DNA of 64,000 bases from Vibrio fortis (lineage in GTDB: Bacteria > Pseudomonadota > Gammaproteobacteria > Enterobacterales > Vibrionaceae). The position numbers and the translations under genes are program-made. The notes beneath the pieces are model-generated. The model saw only the letters and a program-made list of their open reading frames with translations. It was not told where the DNA came from and searched no databases. Shown here piece by piece: positions 26,163-35,002 of the stretch. The stretch's first letter is position 1. Every line of letters begins with the position of its first letter. The stretch lies in assembly GCF_024347475.1 (NCBI RefSeq), contig NZ_AP025488.1, positions 124,001-188,000 of the forward strand, given 5' to 3'.

Positions 26163-26870
26163 GTGAGTTTAATTCCAAGAACGGAAAGAGCTGCGTTTTC
26201 AATGAAGCCGCTGACATATGGACGTTCGGTATTGGGAGCGCCCTTGCTCTATTTCCCTACACAAATAGAAAGCGACACTCGCGGGCTAATTTTAGCAGGC
26301 ACTCACGGCGATGAAACCGCTTCTATCGCAGGCTTATCTTGCGCGTTAAGAAGTTTGCCAGCTGCCAACCTAAGGCACGACGTGATCTTGTCGATGAACC
26401 CAGACGGTAATCAACTAGGCACTCGCACCAATGCCAATCAAGTAGACCTAAACCGCGCCTTCCCGACTCAAAATTGGAAAGAAGATGGCACTGTGTATCG
26501 TTGGAGTTCAAACACTCCGGTTAGAGATGTAAAGGTAAGCACTGGGCAGCCAGATCAACTTGAGCCAGAAGTCCAATCGCTGATAAGCCTCATCGAAAAG
26601 CGTAATCCCAAGTTCGTGATCTCTTTCCATGAACCACTCGCCCTCATTGACGACCCAGCCCAATCACAACTCGCCTCTTGGTTAGGCAAGCAATTCAACC
26701 TGCCAGTTGTCGAAGATGTCGATTACGAAACACCAGGCTCATTCGGCAAATGGTGTGAAGAAAGAAACCTGCCATGTATTACGGTGGAACTACCACCCGT
26801 GTCGGCGGATTTCGCTATTGAAGAGTATTTGGATGCGTTTTTGGCGGTGTTGGGGTTTGAGGGAAGTTAG
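26163..26870 (+). CDS. mpaA: Murein tripeptide amidase MpaA
   Basis: A zinc carboxypeptidase (M14) that cleaves the gamma-D-Glu-mDAP bond of murein tripeptide in peptidoglycan recycling. Zinc ligands: His and Glu in AGTHGDETAS and His in SFHEPLA; the catalytic Glu is in ITVELPP. It follows E. coli MpaA closely (YGRSVLGAPL, NPDGNQLGTRTNANQVDLNR). I choose GTG 26163 (236 aa), six bases after AGGAG and aligned with the E. coli N terminus; a TTG at 26142 has poorer support. The mppA-like gene is divergent, a functional pair. Confidence 0.92.
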   Translation: MSLIPRTERAAFSMKPLTYGRSVLGAPLLYFPTQIESDTRGLILAGTHGDETASIAGLSCALRSLPAANLRHDVILSMNPDGNQLGTRTNANQVDLNRAFPTQNWKEDGTVYRWSSNTPVRDVKVSTGQPDQLEPEVQSLISLIEKRNPKFVISFHEPLALIDDPAQSQLASWLGKQFNLPVVEDVDYETPGSFGKWCEERNLPCITVELPPVSADFAIEEYLDAFLAVLGFEGS

Positions 26871-26890
26871 TGCACTCATTATTAGACAGA

Positions 26891-26919
26891 AGCGCGTTAG
26901 AGTTTGAGGTCTGACGCGC
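26891..26919. other. GC-rich hairpin between mpaA and the cassette patch
   Basis: GCGCGTTAGA and TCTGACGCGC pair around a short loop, 20 bases beyond mpaA. It has no T run. It may be a weak terminator or a degraded attC-like structure, since GCGCGTTAG recalls attC cores. Confidence 0.35.
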
Positions 26920-26973
26920 ACGCTATAGATAAGGATAAGTATCTTGAAACCTTAAATGCTCGTAAGTGAATTA

Positions 26974-27564
26974 CTACTTAATTGCGCCTAACTGGGATGC
27001 TATTTCACTTGCTGTTGGAGCCGTTACAGCAAAATATAAACTTACAGCACCGACAATAAAGCTAACAATAGTGAGCAAATAAGCTGTATTTGTTTGTTTG
27101 CGAGTTTTCTTTTGCTCTTCTTGGAGCTCTTGATACTTAGTAAGGATATTCGTGATTGGGGTCAGGATATGTTTATCCGACTCTTCACCCGACTTGAAAG
27201 CAAGCTCAGTTACCCTAAGTAAAGAAGGTTTAACCTCATCGGGCATAGTATCAAAAGGTTCTTCTTTTTCAATTTCGGACACTAAACCCCTTAATTTCTC
27301 AAATTCCTCAGGGGTTTTAATATCTTTGTAGACTCGATATAGAGCCGCACGCGAATTTTGCGCTGACAAATTGTGAGCTCTTCCAATAACAACGATGTCT
27401 TTACTACTAAGGTCAAAACCAGCTTCTACTTTCGACTTAAGATCTGCCTGCAACTCAGTAATACGGTGATCTCTTGAGCGTTTCATCCAAAATGCAAATA
27501 TCAACATCCCACCAACTAACACGGCGTATAAAGCGTATACACCAAACTTTAAACTATCTGACAT
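26974..27564 (-). CDS. Hypothetical membrane protein with two membrane segments
   Basis: 196 aa, no recognised family. An N-terminal segment (8-26, VYALYAVLVGGMLIFAFWM) is followed by a charged helical domain of about 120 residues with many Glu and Lys (SEIEKEEPFDTMPDEVKP, QELQEEQKKTRKQTN), and a C-terminal segment (about 162-182). Both ends would anchor a cytoplasmic domain. The gene is preceded at its 5' side by an attC-like site and has the same orientation as the next two hypotheticals, so it looks like an integron cassette. Confidence 0.6.
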   Translation of the reverse strand: MSDSLKFGVYALYAVLVGGMLIFAFWMKRSRDHRITELQADLKSKVEAGFDLSSKDIVVIGRAHNLSAQNSRAALYRVYKDIKTPEEFEKLRGLVSEIEKEEPFDTMPDEVKPSLLRVTELAFKSGEESDKHILTPITNILTKYQELQEEQKKTRKQTNTAYLLTIVSFIVGAVSLYFAVTAPTASEIASQLGAIK

Positions 27565-27587
27565 TGTATGTTTATCCTCCTATTCAC

Positions 27588-27678
27588 ATAATGCCAAGCT
27601 AAGCTATGAGTGCGCGTGTGCCATGATGGAGCGAAATCGGCACGCGTTCACGAATCAGACTTAAGCGCCTTGTTATAT
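27588..27678 (-). repeat. attC-like site 1, degenerate
   Basis: Read on the minus strand it begins TATAACAAGGCGCTTAAG and ends GCTTAGCTTGGCATTATG, with a GC-rich central hairpin (CGCGTGCC/GGCACACGCG). These are features of Vibrio attC sites: complementary ends with TAACAA and GC-TTAAG/CTTAGC boxes and an imperfect palindrome of about 90 bp. The 3' core has ATTATG where GTTATG is expected, so recombination there may be impaired. Confidence 0.62.
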
Positions 27679-27681
27679 TTA

Positions 27682-28140
27682 TTACCCAAAACTAAACGCT
27701 TCGCTAAGTTGCGTAACGATGTGGTCATAACTCAGGGCATTACTTATTAGCTTTGCAGCAGAATCTTTGGCACCTGTACCTATTACTGAGATAAGTTGTT
27801 CACCAAGAGTATTTTTACTGTCAACAGACTTCGGAACTGATTTCATTAAATGCAACCCCTTGAGAGAAAGTGTCAGGGACGCTCTATGGTCTATGTGATT
27901 CTGCAGTGTTCCGATCACGTATCCACTATCAATTAGCCAGCGAATTGAATCACAGAAGAATTTTAGGTCTTCCGAAGTTAACTCCGTAGAATCTCGCCAA
28001 ATACCATCAACGTACTCACCTTGGTCTTTACAATCGAAGAAATCATAAACACTTACAGGCTTTCTAACTGGGAATGATTTATATAGCTCAGCAAATACAT
28101 GCGCTACTACACGATCAAACTTTTCTATATTATCTGGCAT
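27682..28140 (-). CDS. Hypothetical cytoplasmic protein, putative cassette gene
   Basis: 152 aa, no signal peptide or membrane segment and no recognised family. Visible features: FDRVVAHVFAELYKSFPVRKPVSVYDFF at the N terminus, a middle region around TSEDLKFFCDSIRWLIDSGYV that looks like a small helical or winged fold, and LSLKGLHLM. It stands alone between two attC-like sites, in the orientation expected of a cassette. Confidence 0.6.
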   Translation of the reverse strand: MPDNIEKFDRVVAHVFAELYKSFPVRKPVSVYDFFDCKDQGEYVDGIWRDSTELTSEDLKFFCDSIRWLIDSGYVIGTLQNHIDHRASLTLSLKGLHLMKSVPKSVDSKNTLGEQLISVIGTGAKDSAAKLISNALSYDHIVTQLSEAFSFG

Positions 28141-28156
28141 TCATGCTCCCTTACAA

Positions 28157-28257
28157 TATAACGCCTGCAATAAGGTGTGCCTCACTGAACCAACAAAGCG
28201 CACCGAGCCTCCTACCAAAACCGCCGAGTGTAACGCATCATCTTGATTGCTTTGTTA
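28157..28257 (-). repeat. attC-like site 2
   Basis: About 100 bp. On the minus strand it begins GCTAACAAAGCAATCAAG and ends CTTATTGCAGGCGTTATA. The ends are complementary with unpaired bases (TAAC, GCAAT and AAG boxes shared), and an inner GGTGTGC/GCGCACC pairing is present. Both cores (CTAAC and GTTATAT) fit an attC, as does the position, exactly between two hypothetical genes. Confidence 0.75.
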
Positions 28258-28276
28258 GCACTCTTGACCACATAGA

Positions 28277-28978
28277 CTAAAAATCATGGAAGCACATGGT
28301 AATCACAGCAGAGAGAATTAGGATCCAGCCAGAGGCTAATCTAAGCTTATCCTTTTGTTCATAGATAAATGAGTTTAAATATCTAACTGGCCCAAACCCA
28401 CTTACACTTCGACTCTCAACGCCCTTAACAAACTCAAGCATGAAAGCCTGAGAAGCTGACTTACTCACTCGTTGGTAGCAGACCGCCATAAGTATCAACT
28501 TAAAAACTATCCCAATATACGTATATATTTCAGCCTTAACCTCTAGTTCTAAAAGTGTTGGGATTATCAGGCCTAAGCCGATACCCGCTGTAACACTTGC
28601 GATTAAATGCCCAAGATATGATGTTGCATTTAAAATCAATCTTAGAAAGCTGCATAACCGCACAAGTGATTTACAAGACAACATAATGAGACCGTAGAGA
28701 ATAGCTGTCGAGAACAACGCTATTGCACCGCCGGTATTTTGTAAATTTTCATCGATGCCATCAAATAAAATCAGGTCTATTGTTTCCGGTGATATAATAA
28801 TCAACAAACCAAAAACTAAAGAAAACAAGGCCGGAGCCTTCATTGTATTGATAATCGATCCGAGAGCATAAGCTAGGCTTTGTTCGCCAAATTTAGGCGA
28901 ATCACTCTTAAATGGAGCTGAGAAATCACTCGCAAAGTTGCAGCTAGCTTTCCAAAGCATTTCATTTTTTTCACACAC
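28277..28978 (-). CDS. Hypothetical multi-pass membrane protein, putative cassette gene
   Basis: 233 aa with about five or six hydrophobic segments (near 47-70, 83-103, 110-125, 130-150, 155-175 and 212-230). No family is recognised. It is followed on its 3' side by the best attC-like site, matching the gene-attC order of an integron cassette. The AT-rich leader and lack of operon partners fit recent acquisition. Confidence 0.58.
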   Translation of the reverse strand: MCEKNEMLWKASCNFASDFSAPFKSDSPKFGEQSLAYALGSIINTMKAPALFSLVFGLLIIISPETIDLILFDGIDENLQNTGGAIALFSTAILYGLIMLSCKSLVRLCSFLRLILNATSYLGHLIASVTAGIGLGLIIPTLLELEVKAEIYTYIGIVFKLILMAVCYQRVSKSASQAFMLEFVKGVESRSVSGFGPVRYLNSFIYEQKDKLRLASGWILILSAVITMCFHDF

Positions 28979-29448
28979 TCAAGTTACCTTTTGTTTGTTT
29001 TTCAATGAATTATATAAGACCATTTGTTTGATTCATATATTCGATTACTGACATTCTTTATAATAGACAGTCTCGTTTTTCTGCACGCCTAGCTTTCGAT
29101 TAATTTATCATAAGCTACTAAAAATCAAAAAAAACACATCAAAATACATACTCGATCTTCACATAAAAACGTGTCCGCGCGTTGTCCAACATTTGAAAAT
29201 CACAACCCTATTAATGAACAGTGCCTTATGGAGCTTTCTATCGACAAAGCAGGAATAAACACTCACCACTTTCCATGCTGAAACAACATTCAAACTTCAT
29301 AAACTGTGTAGGTATACAAAAAAGGAAGTGGAGGTGGTAAGCAAATCAATTATAAACTTGATATTAAGCTTTGTTGGGAAAACTCACACACCTAGATTCT
29401 GTAGAATATTCAATTCAACTAACAGTGGGACAAAACCAGTTAACCGTT
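28979..29448. other. AT-rich non-coding stretch
   Basis: 470 bases between the last hypothetical gene and the SMR pump gene. I see no convincing gene, attC site or terminator. It is rich in A/T and probably holds the promoter of the cassette gene at 28978. Confidence 0.5.
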
Positions 29449-29793
29449 CTAATGACTCACCGAGCTAGAAAACAAGTTGATGATCGCCACGCCAGCCAAA
29501 ATCAAGGTGATACCGATGACTGCGTAGATATCAAGTTTTTGCCCGTAGACAAGCCAAGATAAGGCTGCAACGAGTACGATGCCCGCACCACACCAAATTG
29601 CGTATGCGACACCAAGTGACATGGTCTGTACCGTGAGTGATAGTAGATAGAAAGCACAGCCGTAACCAACCAGCACTGCAATTGAAGTCGGTATTGACGT
29701 GAATTGATTGGTCTTTGGAAGTAGCGAAGTCGCGATGACTTCAAGGACAATGGCGAGTGAAAGCATCACTGGTGGTGGGAGAGATAAGAGCAT
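29449..29793 (-). CDS. Small multidrug resistance (SMR/EmrE family) transporter
   Basis: A 114-aa four-helix inner-membrane protein of the SMR family, which exports cationic compounds in exchange for protons as a dimer. The essential membrane Glu lies in VLEVIATSLL (Glu18), and AYAIWCGAGIVLVAALSW and the C-terminal GVAIINLFS match EmrE. The first nine residues may be dispensable, as ATG codon 10 is an alternative start. It stands alone on the minus strand. Whether it is a drug exporter or a guanidinium/polyamine exporter is undecided, although the EmrE-like motifs favour the former. Confidence 0.9.
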   Translation of the reverse strand: MLLSLPPPVMLSLAIVLEVIATSLLPKTNQFTSIPTSIAVLVGYGCAFYLLSLTVQTMSLGVAYAIWCGAGIVLVAALSWLVYGQKLDIYAVIGITLILAGVAIINLFSSSVSH

Positions 29794-29940
29794 ATTTAAG
29801 CCTGCGATAAAAAAATAGACGACAAACTTACACTCGATTTATTTCTAATGAATGTCTTTTCTACAAAGCCATTATTTGGGGAGCAGTAAGATTTTCTTAT
29901 TAGGTATTCCACCTCAACCTCCCTCTTTTCAAGATACAAC

Positions 29941-29958
29941 TATTACACATATGTAATA
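29941..29958. promoter_or_regulatory. Palindrome upstream of the frmA promoter
   Basis: TATTACA-CATA-TGTAATA is a perfect 7-bp inverted repeat with a 4-bp spacer, 22 bases upstream of the predicted -35 box. It is placed like an activator site. The regulator is unknown. Confidence 0.5.
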
Positions 29959-29979
29959 ATCATTTTCAATTTCGTGGGA

Positions 29980-30008
29980 TTATCAAAACAAAGAGTCGCA
30001 CCTATACT
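29980..30008 (+). promoter_or_regulatory. Predicted sigma-70 promoter of frmA
   Basis: TTATCA and TATACT separated by 17 bases. It is the best promoter match ahead of frmA and would give a leader of about 100 nt. Confidence 0.55.
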
Positions 30009-30027
30009 AGCCTCAACAAAACGAGAG

Positions 30028-31266
<1,239 letters not shown>

Positions 31267-31305
31267 TCCCTAGTTTGGCTCTCACTTGAGGGCCAACACA
31301 TTGCC

Positions 31306-31335
31306 TTCACCACTTTTCGCCCGGGAAGTGGTGAA
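31306..31335. other. Hairpin between frmA and fghA
   Basis: Perfect 10-bp stem TTCACCACTT/AAGTGGTGAA without a T run. It may reduce read-through or stabilise frmA mRNA. Confidence 0.55.
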
Positions 31336-31458
31336 TCTGCTTTGTTAAGAGCCGATTTATAGCTTAATCGAAGACATTAAGACGCCTTTTAACAAAGTGC
31401 AGTATTTCCATTTTATTTAATGATTTTCCAGACCAACAGCCAAACGGAGCACAATTTA

Positions 31459-32298
31459 ATGACTATCGAGAATATTAGCCAAGCCAAGGTTGCTGGTGGT
31501 TGGCACAAACAATACACACACTTCTCTGCAACGTTAAACTGCAATATGCGTTTCGCTATTTTCCTACCGCCAAACGCCAGCAAAGAGAAGCCTGTACCTG
31601 TTTTATACTGGTTGTCAGGCCTGACTTGCACTGATGAAAACTTCATGCAGAAAGCGGGCGCATTCAAGGCAGCAGCAGAGCAAGGTATTGCGATAGTCGC
31701 TCCAGACACAAGCCCTCGCGGCGAAGGCGTTGCCGATGATGAAGCGTATGACATGGGACAAGGAGCAGGTTTCTATTTGAATGCGACTCAAGCTCCGTGG
31801 GACGCACACTACCACATGTACGATTACGTGGTAACGGAGCTTCCAGCACTTATTGAGTCTTTCTTCCCTGTGACTCCGATTAAGTCTATCTCTGGCCATA
31901 GCATGGGCGGACATGGAGCCTTAACCATCGGCATTAAAAACCAAGAGAACTACCGCTCAATTTCAGCGTTCAGTCCAATCAGTAACCCAATGCAATGCCC
32001 TTGGGGACAAAAAGCATTCAGCCAATATTTAGGGCTAGATATTGAAGAGTGGAGACAGTACGACGCTTCTGAGCTTCTAAAAACCAAAGGCACTGTTTTA
32101 CCAATGCTGGTTGATCAAGGCGAAGCAGATAACTTTTTAGTTGAGCAACTCAAGCCAGAGCAGTTAACTGAAGCAGCGAAAGCAACGGAGTCGGATTTGG
32201 AGTTGCGTATGCAGCCAGGTTACGACCACAGCTATTACTTTATCTCGAGCTTTATTGATGAACACATTGAGTTTCACGCTGCTTACCTAAAACAGTAA
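31459..32298 (+). CDS. fghA: S-formylglutathione hydrolase
   Basis: A 279-aa serine esterase (esterase D family) that hydrolyses S-formylglutathione to formate and glutathione, the second step of formaldehyde detoxification. Nucleophile Ser lies in SGHSMGGHGAL, the catalytic His in GYDHSYYF, and the Asp is probably in LVDQGEADNFL. ATG 31459 is chosen, matching the family N terminus and preceded by GGAG; an in-frame ATG at 31420 would add 13 residues. It lies about 190 bases after frmA with a hairpin between. Confidence 0.95.
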   Translation: MTIENISQAKVAGGWHKQYTHFSATLNCNMRFAIFLPPNASKEKPVPVLYWLSGLTCTDENFMQKAGAFKAAAEQGIAIVAPDTSPRGEGVADDEAYDMGQGAGFYLNATQAPWDAHYHMYDYVVTELPALIESFFPVTPIKSISGHSMGGHGALTIGIKNQENYRSISAFSPISNPMQCPWGQKAFSQYLGLDIEEWRQYDASELLKTKGTVLPMLVDQGEADNFLVEQLKPEQLTEAAKATESDLELRMQPGYDHSYYFISSFIDEHIEFHAAYLKQ

Positions 32299-32312
32299 TC
32301 AAGTGTCAAATA

Positions 32313-32348
32313 AGCCCACACCTTCTAAACGCGAGGTGTGGGCTTTTT
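32313..32348 (+). terminator. Rho-independent terminator of frmA-fghA
   Basis: An 11-bp perfect stem AGCCCACACCT/AGGTGTGGGCT followed by T residues, 15 bases after the fghA stop. Confidence 0.93.
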
Positions 32349-32632
32349 GCTACCATTTTCTTTCTGCTAGAGCCATCAGCTTTCTTTTGTGACGCTCAAT
32401 CGCAAATTCCTTATTTATTAATAACTTATTTATCAGTACGAATGATTTTGAAACAAATCACTGGCTAAATAATGTTTGTTTTGTGCGCCATGTTGCATTA
32501 TTAAATCTATCTGTATACGCAAGTTTTATAAATTCAAAGCGAAGTGATACCTTCCGCCACCTATTCGAATTAAGAATAGTTTCATATCAAATGAAATCAT
32601 AATTATATACTTATAAATCAAGTGGTAACGAA
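32349..32632. other. AT-rich promoter region of the outer-membrane protein gene
   Basis: Non-coding and AT-rich. It contains the inverted repeat CTATTC-GAATTAA-GAATAG (32561-32579) about 55 bases before the gene. No clear promoter was singled out. Confidence 0.4.
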
Positions 32633-33229
32633 ATGACGAATCTATATAAACACACACGTCAAATTTCTTCTGGCTTAATCTTAATGGCTTTGGCATCTCA
32701 GGCTCACGCAGCACCTTTCGACTTCGTACTTGGCGCAGGCTACGACTTTGGCGGCGAGACAATGAGTACCGTACAGTACACAAATGGCGATTCAGACAAA
32801 GTTGAGTCTAACGAAGGCCTACTTTTTTACGGTGGCATCGACGTACCTGTGACTGATGCTTGGCGTGCTCGTGCAACGGTTGGCTACAAAGGTATATCCG
32901 TCGACGGTTCAAACGGTGAAGTAACATTCGAGCGCGTCCCGTTCGAGCTACTAGGTTTATACAACTTCGACAATCACAATTTCGGATTAGGTCTGGCTTA
33001 CCACACAGGTGTGGAATACAAGTGTGATATTACCAATTCGTGTAATTACACTATTGAATTTGAAGACAGCCTTGGCTTTATCGCTCAATATGAATATCAG
33101 TTTCACGTGGGTAAAGACAACCGTCTAGCATTAGGCGCCCGTTACACGCACATTGATTACGAAGTGAAAGGCGTTGACTACACAGTAGACAGTGGCGGCT
33201 TTGGCTTAAACATCAGCTTCCTTTTCTAG
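32633..33229 (+). CDS. Small outer-membrane beta-barrel protein
   Basis: 198 aa with a signal peptide (about 1-27, ...ASQAHA) and a pattern of alternating amphipathic strands (FDFVLGAGYDFGG, WRARATVGYKG, FGLGLAYHTGVEYK, LALGARYTHIDYEV). It ends in Phe (ISFLF), the BAM recognition signature of outer-membrane proteins. About eight strands are plausible, as in OmpA-like or opacity-type barrels. Two cysteines (KCDITNSCNY) could form a loop disulfide. The function is unknown. It is a single-gene unit with its own terminator. Confidence 0.8.
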   Translation: MTNLYKHTRQISSGLILMALASQAHAAPFDFVLGAGYDFGGETMSTVQYTNGDSDKVESNEGLLFYGGIDVPVTDAWRARATVGYKGISVDGSNGEVTFERVPFELLGLYNFDNHNFGLGLAYHTGVEYKCDITNSCNYTIEFEDSLGFIAQYEYQFHVGKDNRLALGARYTHIDYEVKGVDYTVDSGGFGLNISFLF

Positions 33230-33278
33230 GAACCGTGGGCGATAAGTTTTCAAACTAGTGCTCAAGCAATATCAAGCA

Positions 33279-33309
33279 ATGCCAGTCAGATTCATGACTG
33301 GCATTTTTT
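33279..33309 (+). terminator. Rho-independent terminator of the OMP gene
   Basis: Perfect 10-bp stem ATGCCAGTCA/TGACTGGCAT, loop GATTCA, then six T. Confidence 0.94.
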
Positions 33310-33423
33310 ATTCTGACTGTTTGATATTTATAGAAAAAGTGGCTTTACACCCGATGGATTGAGGCATTCAAACCATGTACGCCTTGTGCTTTACTAAGCA
33401 AAGTAAATAGTTAACAGATACGC

Positions 33424-33456
33424 CCCCTCGTTCAGGCCATGAGTCAGAACGAGGGG
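33424..33456 (-). terminator. Hairpin after the SnoaL-like gene
   Basis: Perfect 10-bp stem CCCCTCGTTC/GAACGAGGGG, 11 bases beyond the stop of the minus-strand gene at 33468. A T run is lacking, so termination strength is uncertain. Confidence 0.65.
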
Positions 33457-33467
33457 TTTCTAATCTA

Positions 33468-33854
33468 TTACTCTTTTTCAGCAACAATCTTCACCCATTG
33501 AGAGCGCCAAGTTTGTGCTTCCATTGGATCTGGCCAGAACTCTTTTTGATGAGTGATAAGCCCATCAACTACAGTATGAAAAGTAATGGCGCGTGCCTTT
33601 TGCACTCCATCCGTGATTGAAACGTCGGTGACCACTGTATTTTGCTCGGTCACAATTGAATGAATCTCAAACTGCCACTCTCCATGAGCAGGGTAATAGC
33701 TGTTGATAGCAACAAAGTTGTTTCGACCTAAGGTCAACTCGCCTGACTGTGGCCAATAGCCCTCAAAATCTTCACTCAGTAACTCACTGGCTTTAGCAAA
33801 ATCATTTGATTTCATTGCTGTCCAGAATGCGACTACTACCTCTTTGGAACCCAT
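33468..33854 (-). CDS. NTF2/SnoaL-like domain protein
   Basis: A 128-aa single-domain protein of the NTF2-like fold (KEVVVAFWTAMKSNDFAKASELLSEDFEGYWP, AINSYYPAHGEWQFEIHSIVTEQNTVVTDVSI, AITFHTVVDGLITHQKEFWPD). The family includes small-molecule isomerases and binding proteins of unknown function. There is no signal peptide. The gene stands alone and gives no clue to its substrate. Confidence 0.75.
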   Translation of the reverse strand: MGSKEVVVAFWTAMKSNDFAKASELLSEDFEGYWPQSGELTLGRNNFVAINSYYPAHGEWQFEIHSIVTEQNTVVTDVSITDGVQKARAITFHTVVDGLITHQKEFWPDPMEAQTWRSQWVKIVAEKE

Positions 33855-33996
33855 ATCTTTACTCCCTTTAACCTTAAATCAACGATACAGCCAAACAAGC
33901 GCACAGCCGTAAAAATAACATTGCATTAGAATGGTTTGCCGAATCTATCTACTTGGCTTACGATGCGAATATCCCGTGACTATACAAGAGTGACTT

Positions 33997-34320
33997 ATGA
34001 TAACTTGGCCTGCATTTATCAAATTAGAAGGCGATCACGAACTGTTCTACATCGCGTCGCTCGAACAGTTGCAATCAGAGAGTCATGACCTAATCGTCGG
34101 TGAACAAGACTGTATTATCGACGCGAAAGGGCACGCTTATTCACTACTTACCTACACCACCACTGAACTGCTTGAACGACAACAAGACGACTATTCGTTG
34201 GAAAATGTCACGCAACTGATCCGCGAACATGAGTTTCATAAAGTACAGATGTGCCTTACCAAAATACATTTTGTTACTATCGAGGAAGCCATTGAGTCGC
34301 TCGCTTTTGAGCTAGGTTAA
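33997..34320 (+). CDS. Conserved hypothetical protein, probably DUF4144 type
   Basis: A 107-aa soluble protein opening MITWPAFIKLEGDHELFYI, which resembles the DUF4144 proteins of vibrios; this is from memory. Its fold appears mixed alpha/beta and the C-terminal half is a helix-rich stretch (LEVTQLIREHEF-like, IEEAIESLAFELG). No function is known. It lies about 90 bases ahead of a small membrane-anchored hypothetical on the same strand. Confidence 0.65.
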   Translation: MITWPAFIKLEGDHELFYIASLEQLQSESHDLIVGEQDCIIDAKGHAYSLLTYTTTELLERQQDDYSLENVTQLIREHEFHKVQMCLTKIHFVTIEEAIESLAFELG

Positions 34321-34413
34321 GCCAAGGTATAATATCCCGACCTCGGGCTTGCATCTTTAGCATCGCTAGTTACCATAGCCCCAATTATATCCCCTAGATT
34401 ATTGAAGGTTGCG

Positions 34414-34815
34414 ATGAAAGCAATTAAGACTCTTTTCTTTTTGATGGTACTGCTGACTGGTTTGTTTACCGCTTGGCTATTTATGCCGATTCCAGCAACC
34501 ATTGATAAGCAGACACTCGATGTCCCGCTCACCGAACCGTTCAAGCTTGTGGCGTACCGCAGCAACCCAAACGATGCAACCAAGCCTTTCACTTATCACT
34601 ACTATGTGGTTTCAGACATCAGTGACATCGACGATATGGACCCGTTCCTAGTCACAACCGATCAGTTTGTGAAGCTTGGTGACTTCGACGAGAACACATT
34701 TAAGTTAACGGTAAACGGCAAGATAGAGAGTTACACCAACGATCTGTGGATTGAAAAATCTGACGGTAAGTTTCAACACTGGTATGTCAGCGTTGATGCG
34801 AACTACGTTCGTTAG
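34414..34815 (+). CDS. Hypothetical membrane-anchored small protein
   Basis: About 133 aa. ATG 34414 is preferred (AAGG five bases ahead) over a TTG at 34402. One N-terminal membrane segment (FFLMVLLTGLFTAWLFM) anchors a domain of about 105 residues that probably lies in the periplasm, with aromatic-rich strands (TYHYYVVSDISDIDDMDPFL, KFQHWYVSVDANYVR). No family is recognised. A strong terminator follows. Confidence 0.7.
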   Translation: MKAIKTLFFLMVLLTGLFTAWLFMPIPATIDKQTLDVPLTEPFKLVAYRSNPNDATKPFTYHYYVVSDISDIDDMDPFLVTTDQFVKLGDFDENTFKLTVNGKIESYTNDLWIEKSDGKFQHWYVSVDANYVR

Positions 34816-34842
34816 ATCCAAGCTCAAATAGCTCCGATTTTA

Positions 34843-34876
34843 AAACTGCGCTCTGGTTTCCAAGCGCAGTTTTTGT
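34843..34876 (+). terminator. Rho-independent terminator
   Basis: Perfect 10-bp stem AAACTGCGCT/AGCGCAGTTT, 10-base loop and a T run, 28 bases after the hypothetical gene. Confidence 0.92.
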
Positions 34877-35002
34877 TTCTTACCTACCGCTTTCCCAAGC
34901 AATCTCCATGTCACCGGCTTTTCGGGTGTCATCACCTCGACATCTGTTATAAGCTCGCTCTATAAAAGTCTCTCAATAAATCAAAAAAATAGAGGTTCAC
35001 CC

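Noticed and set aside
29302-29314. GGTATACAAAA as a further GntR-type operator
   Set aside because: It has the GTATAC core but lacks the outer bases, and is far from any purine gene.
28979-29448. attI site or integrase remnant beside the cassette-like genes
   Set aside because: No integrase-like reading frame and no recognisable attI structure in this stretch.
29950-29968. Possible Fur box (AATAATCATTTTC) upstream of frmA
   Set aside because: Only the right part matches; the left third of the 19-bp consensus does not, and the adjacent genes have no iron role.
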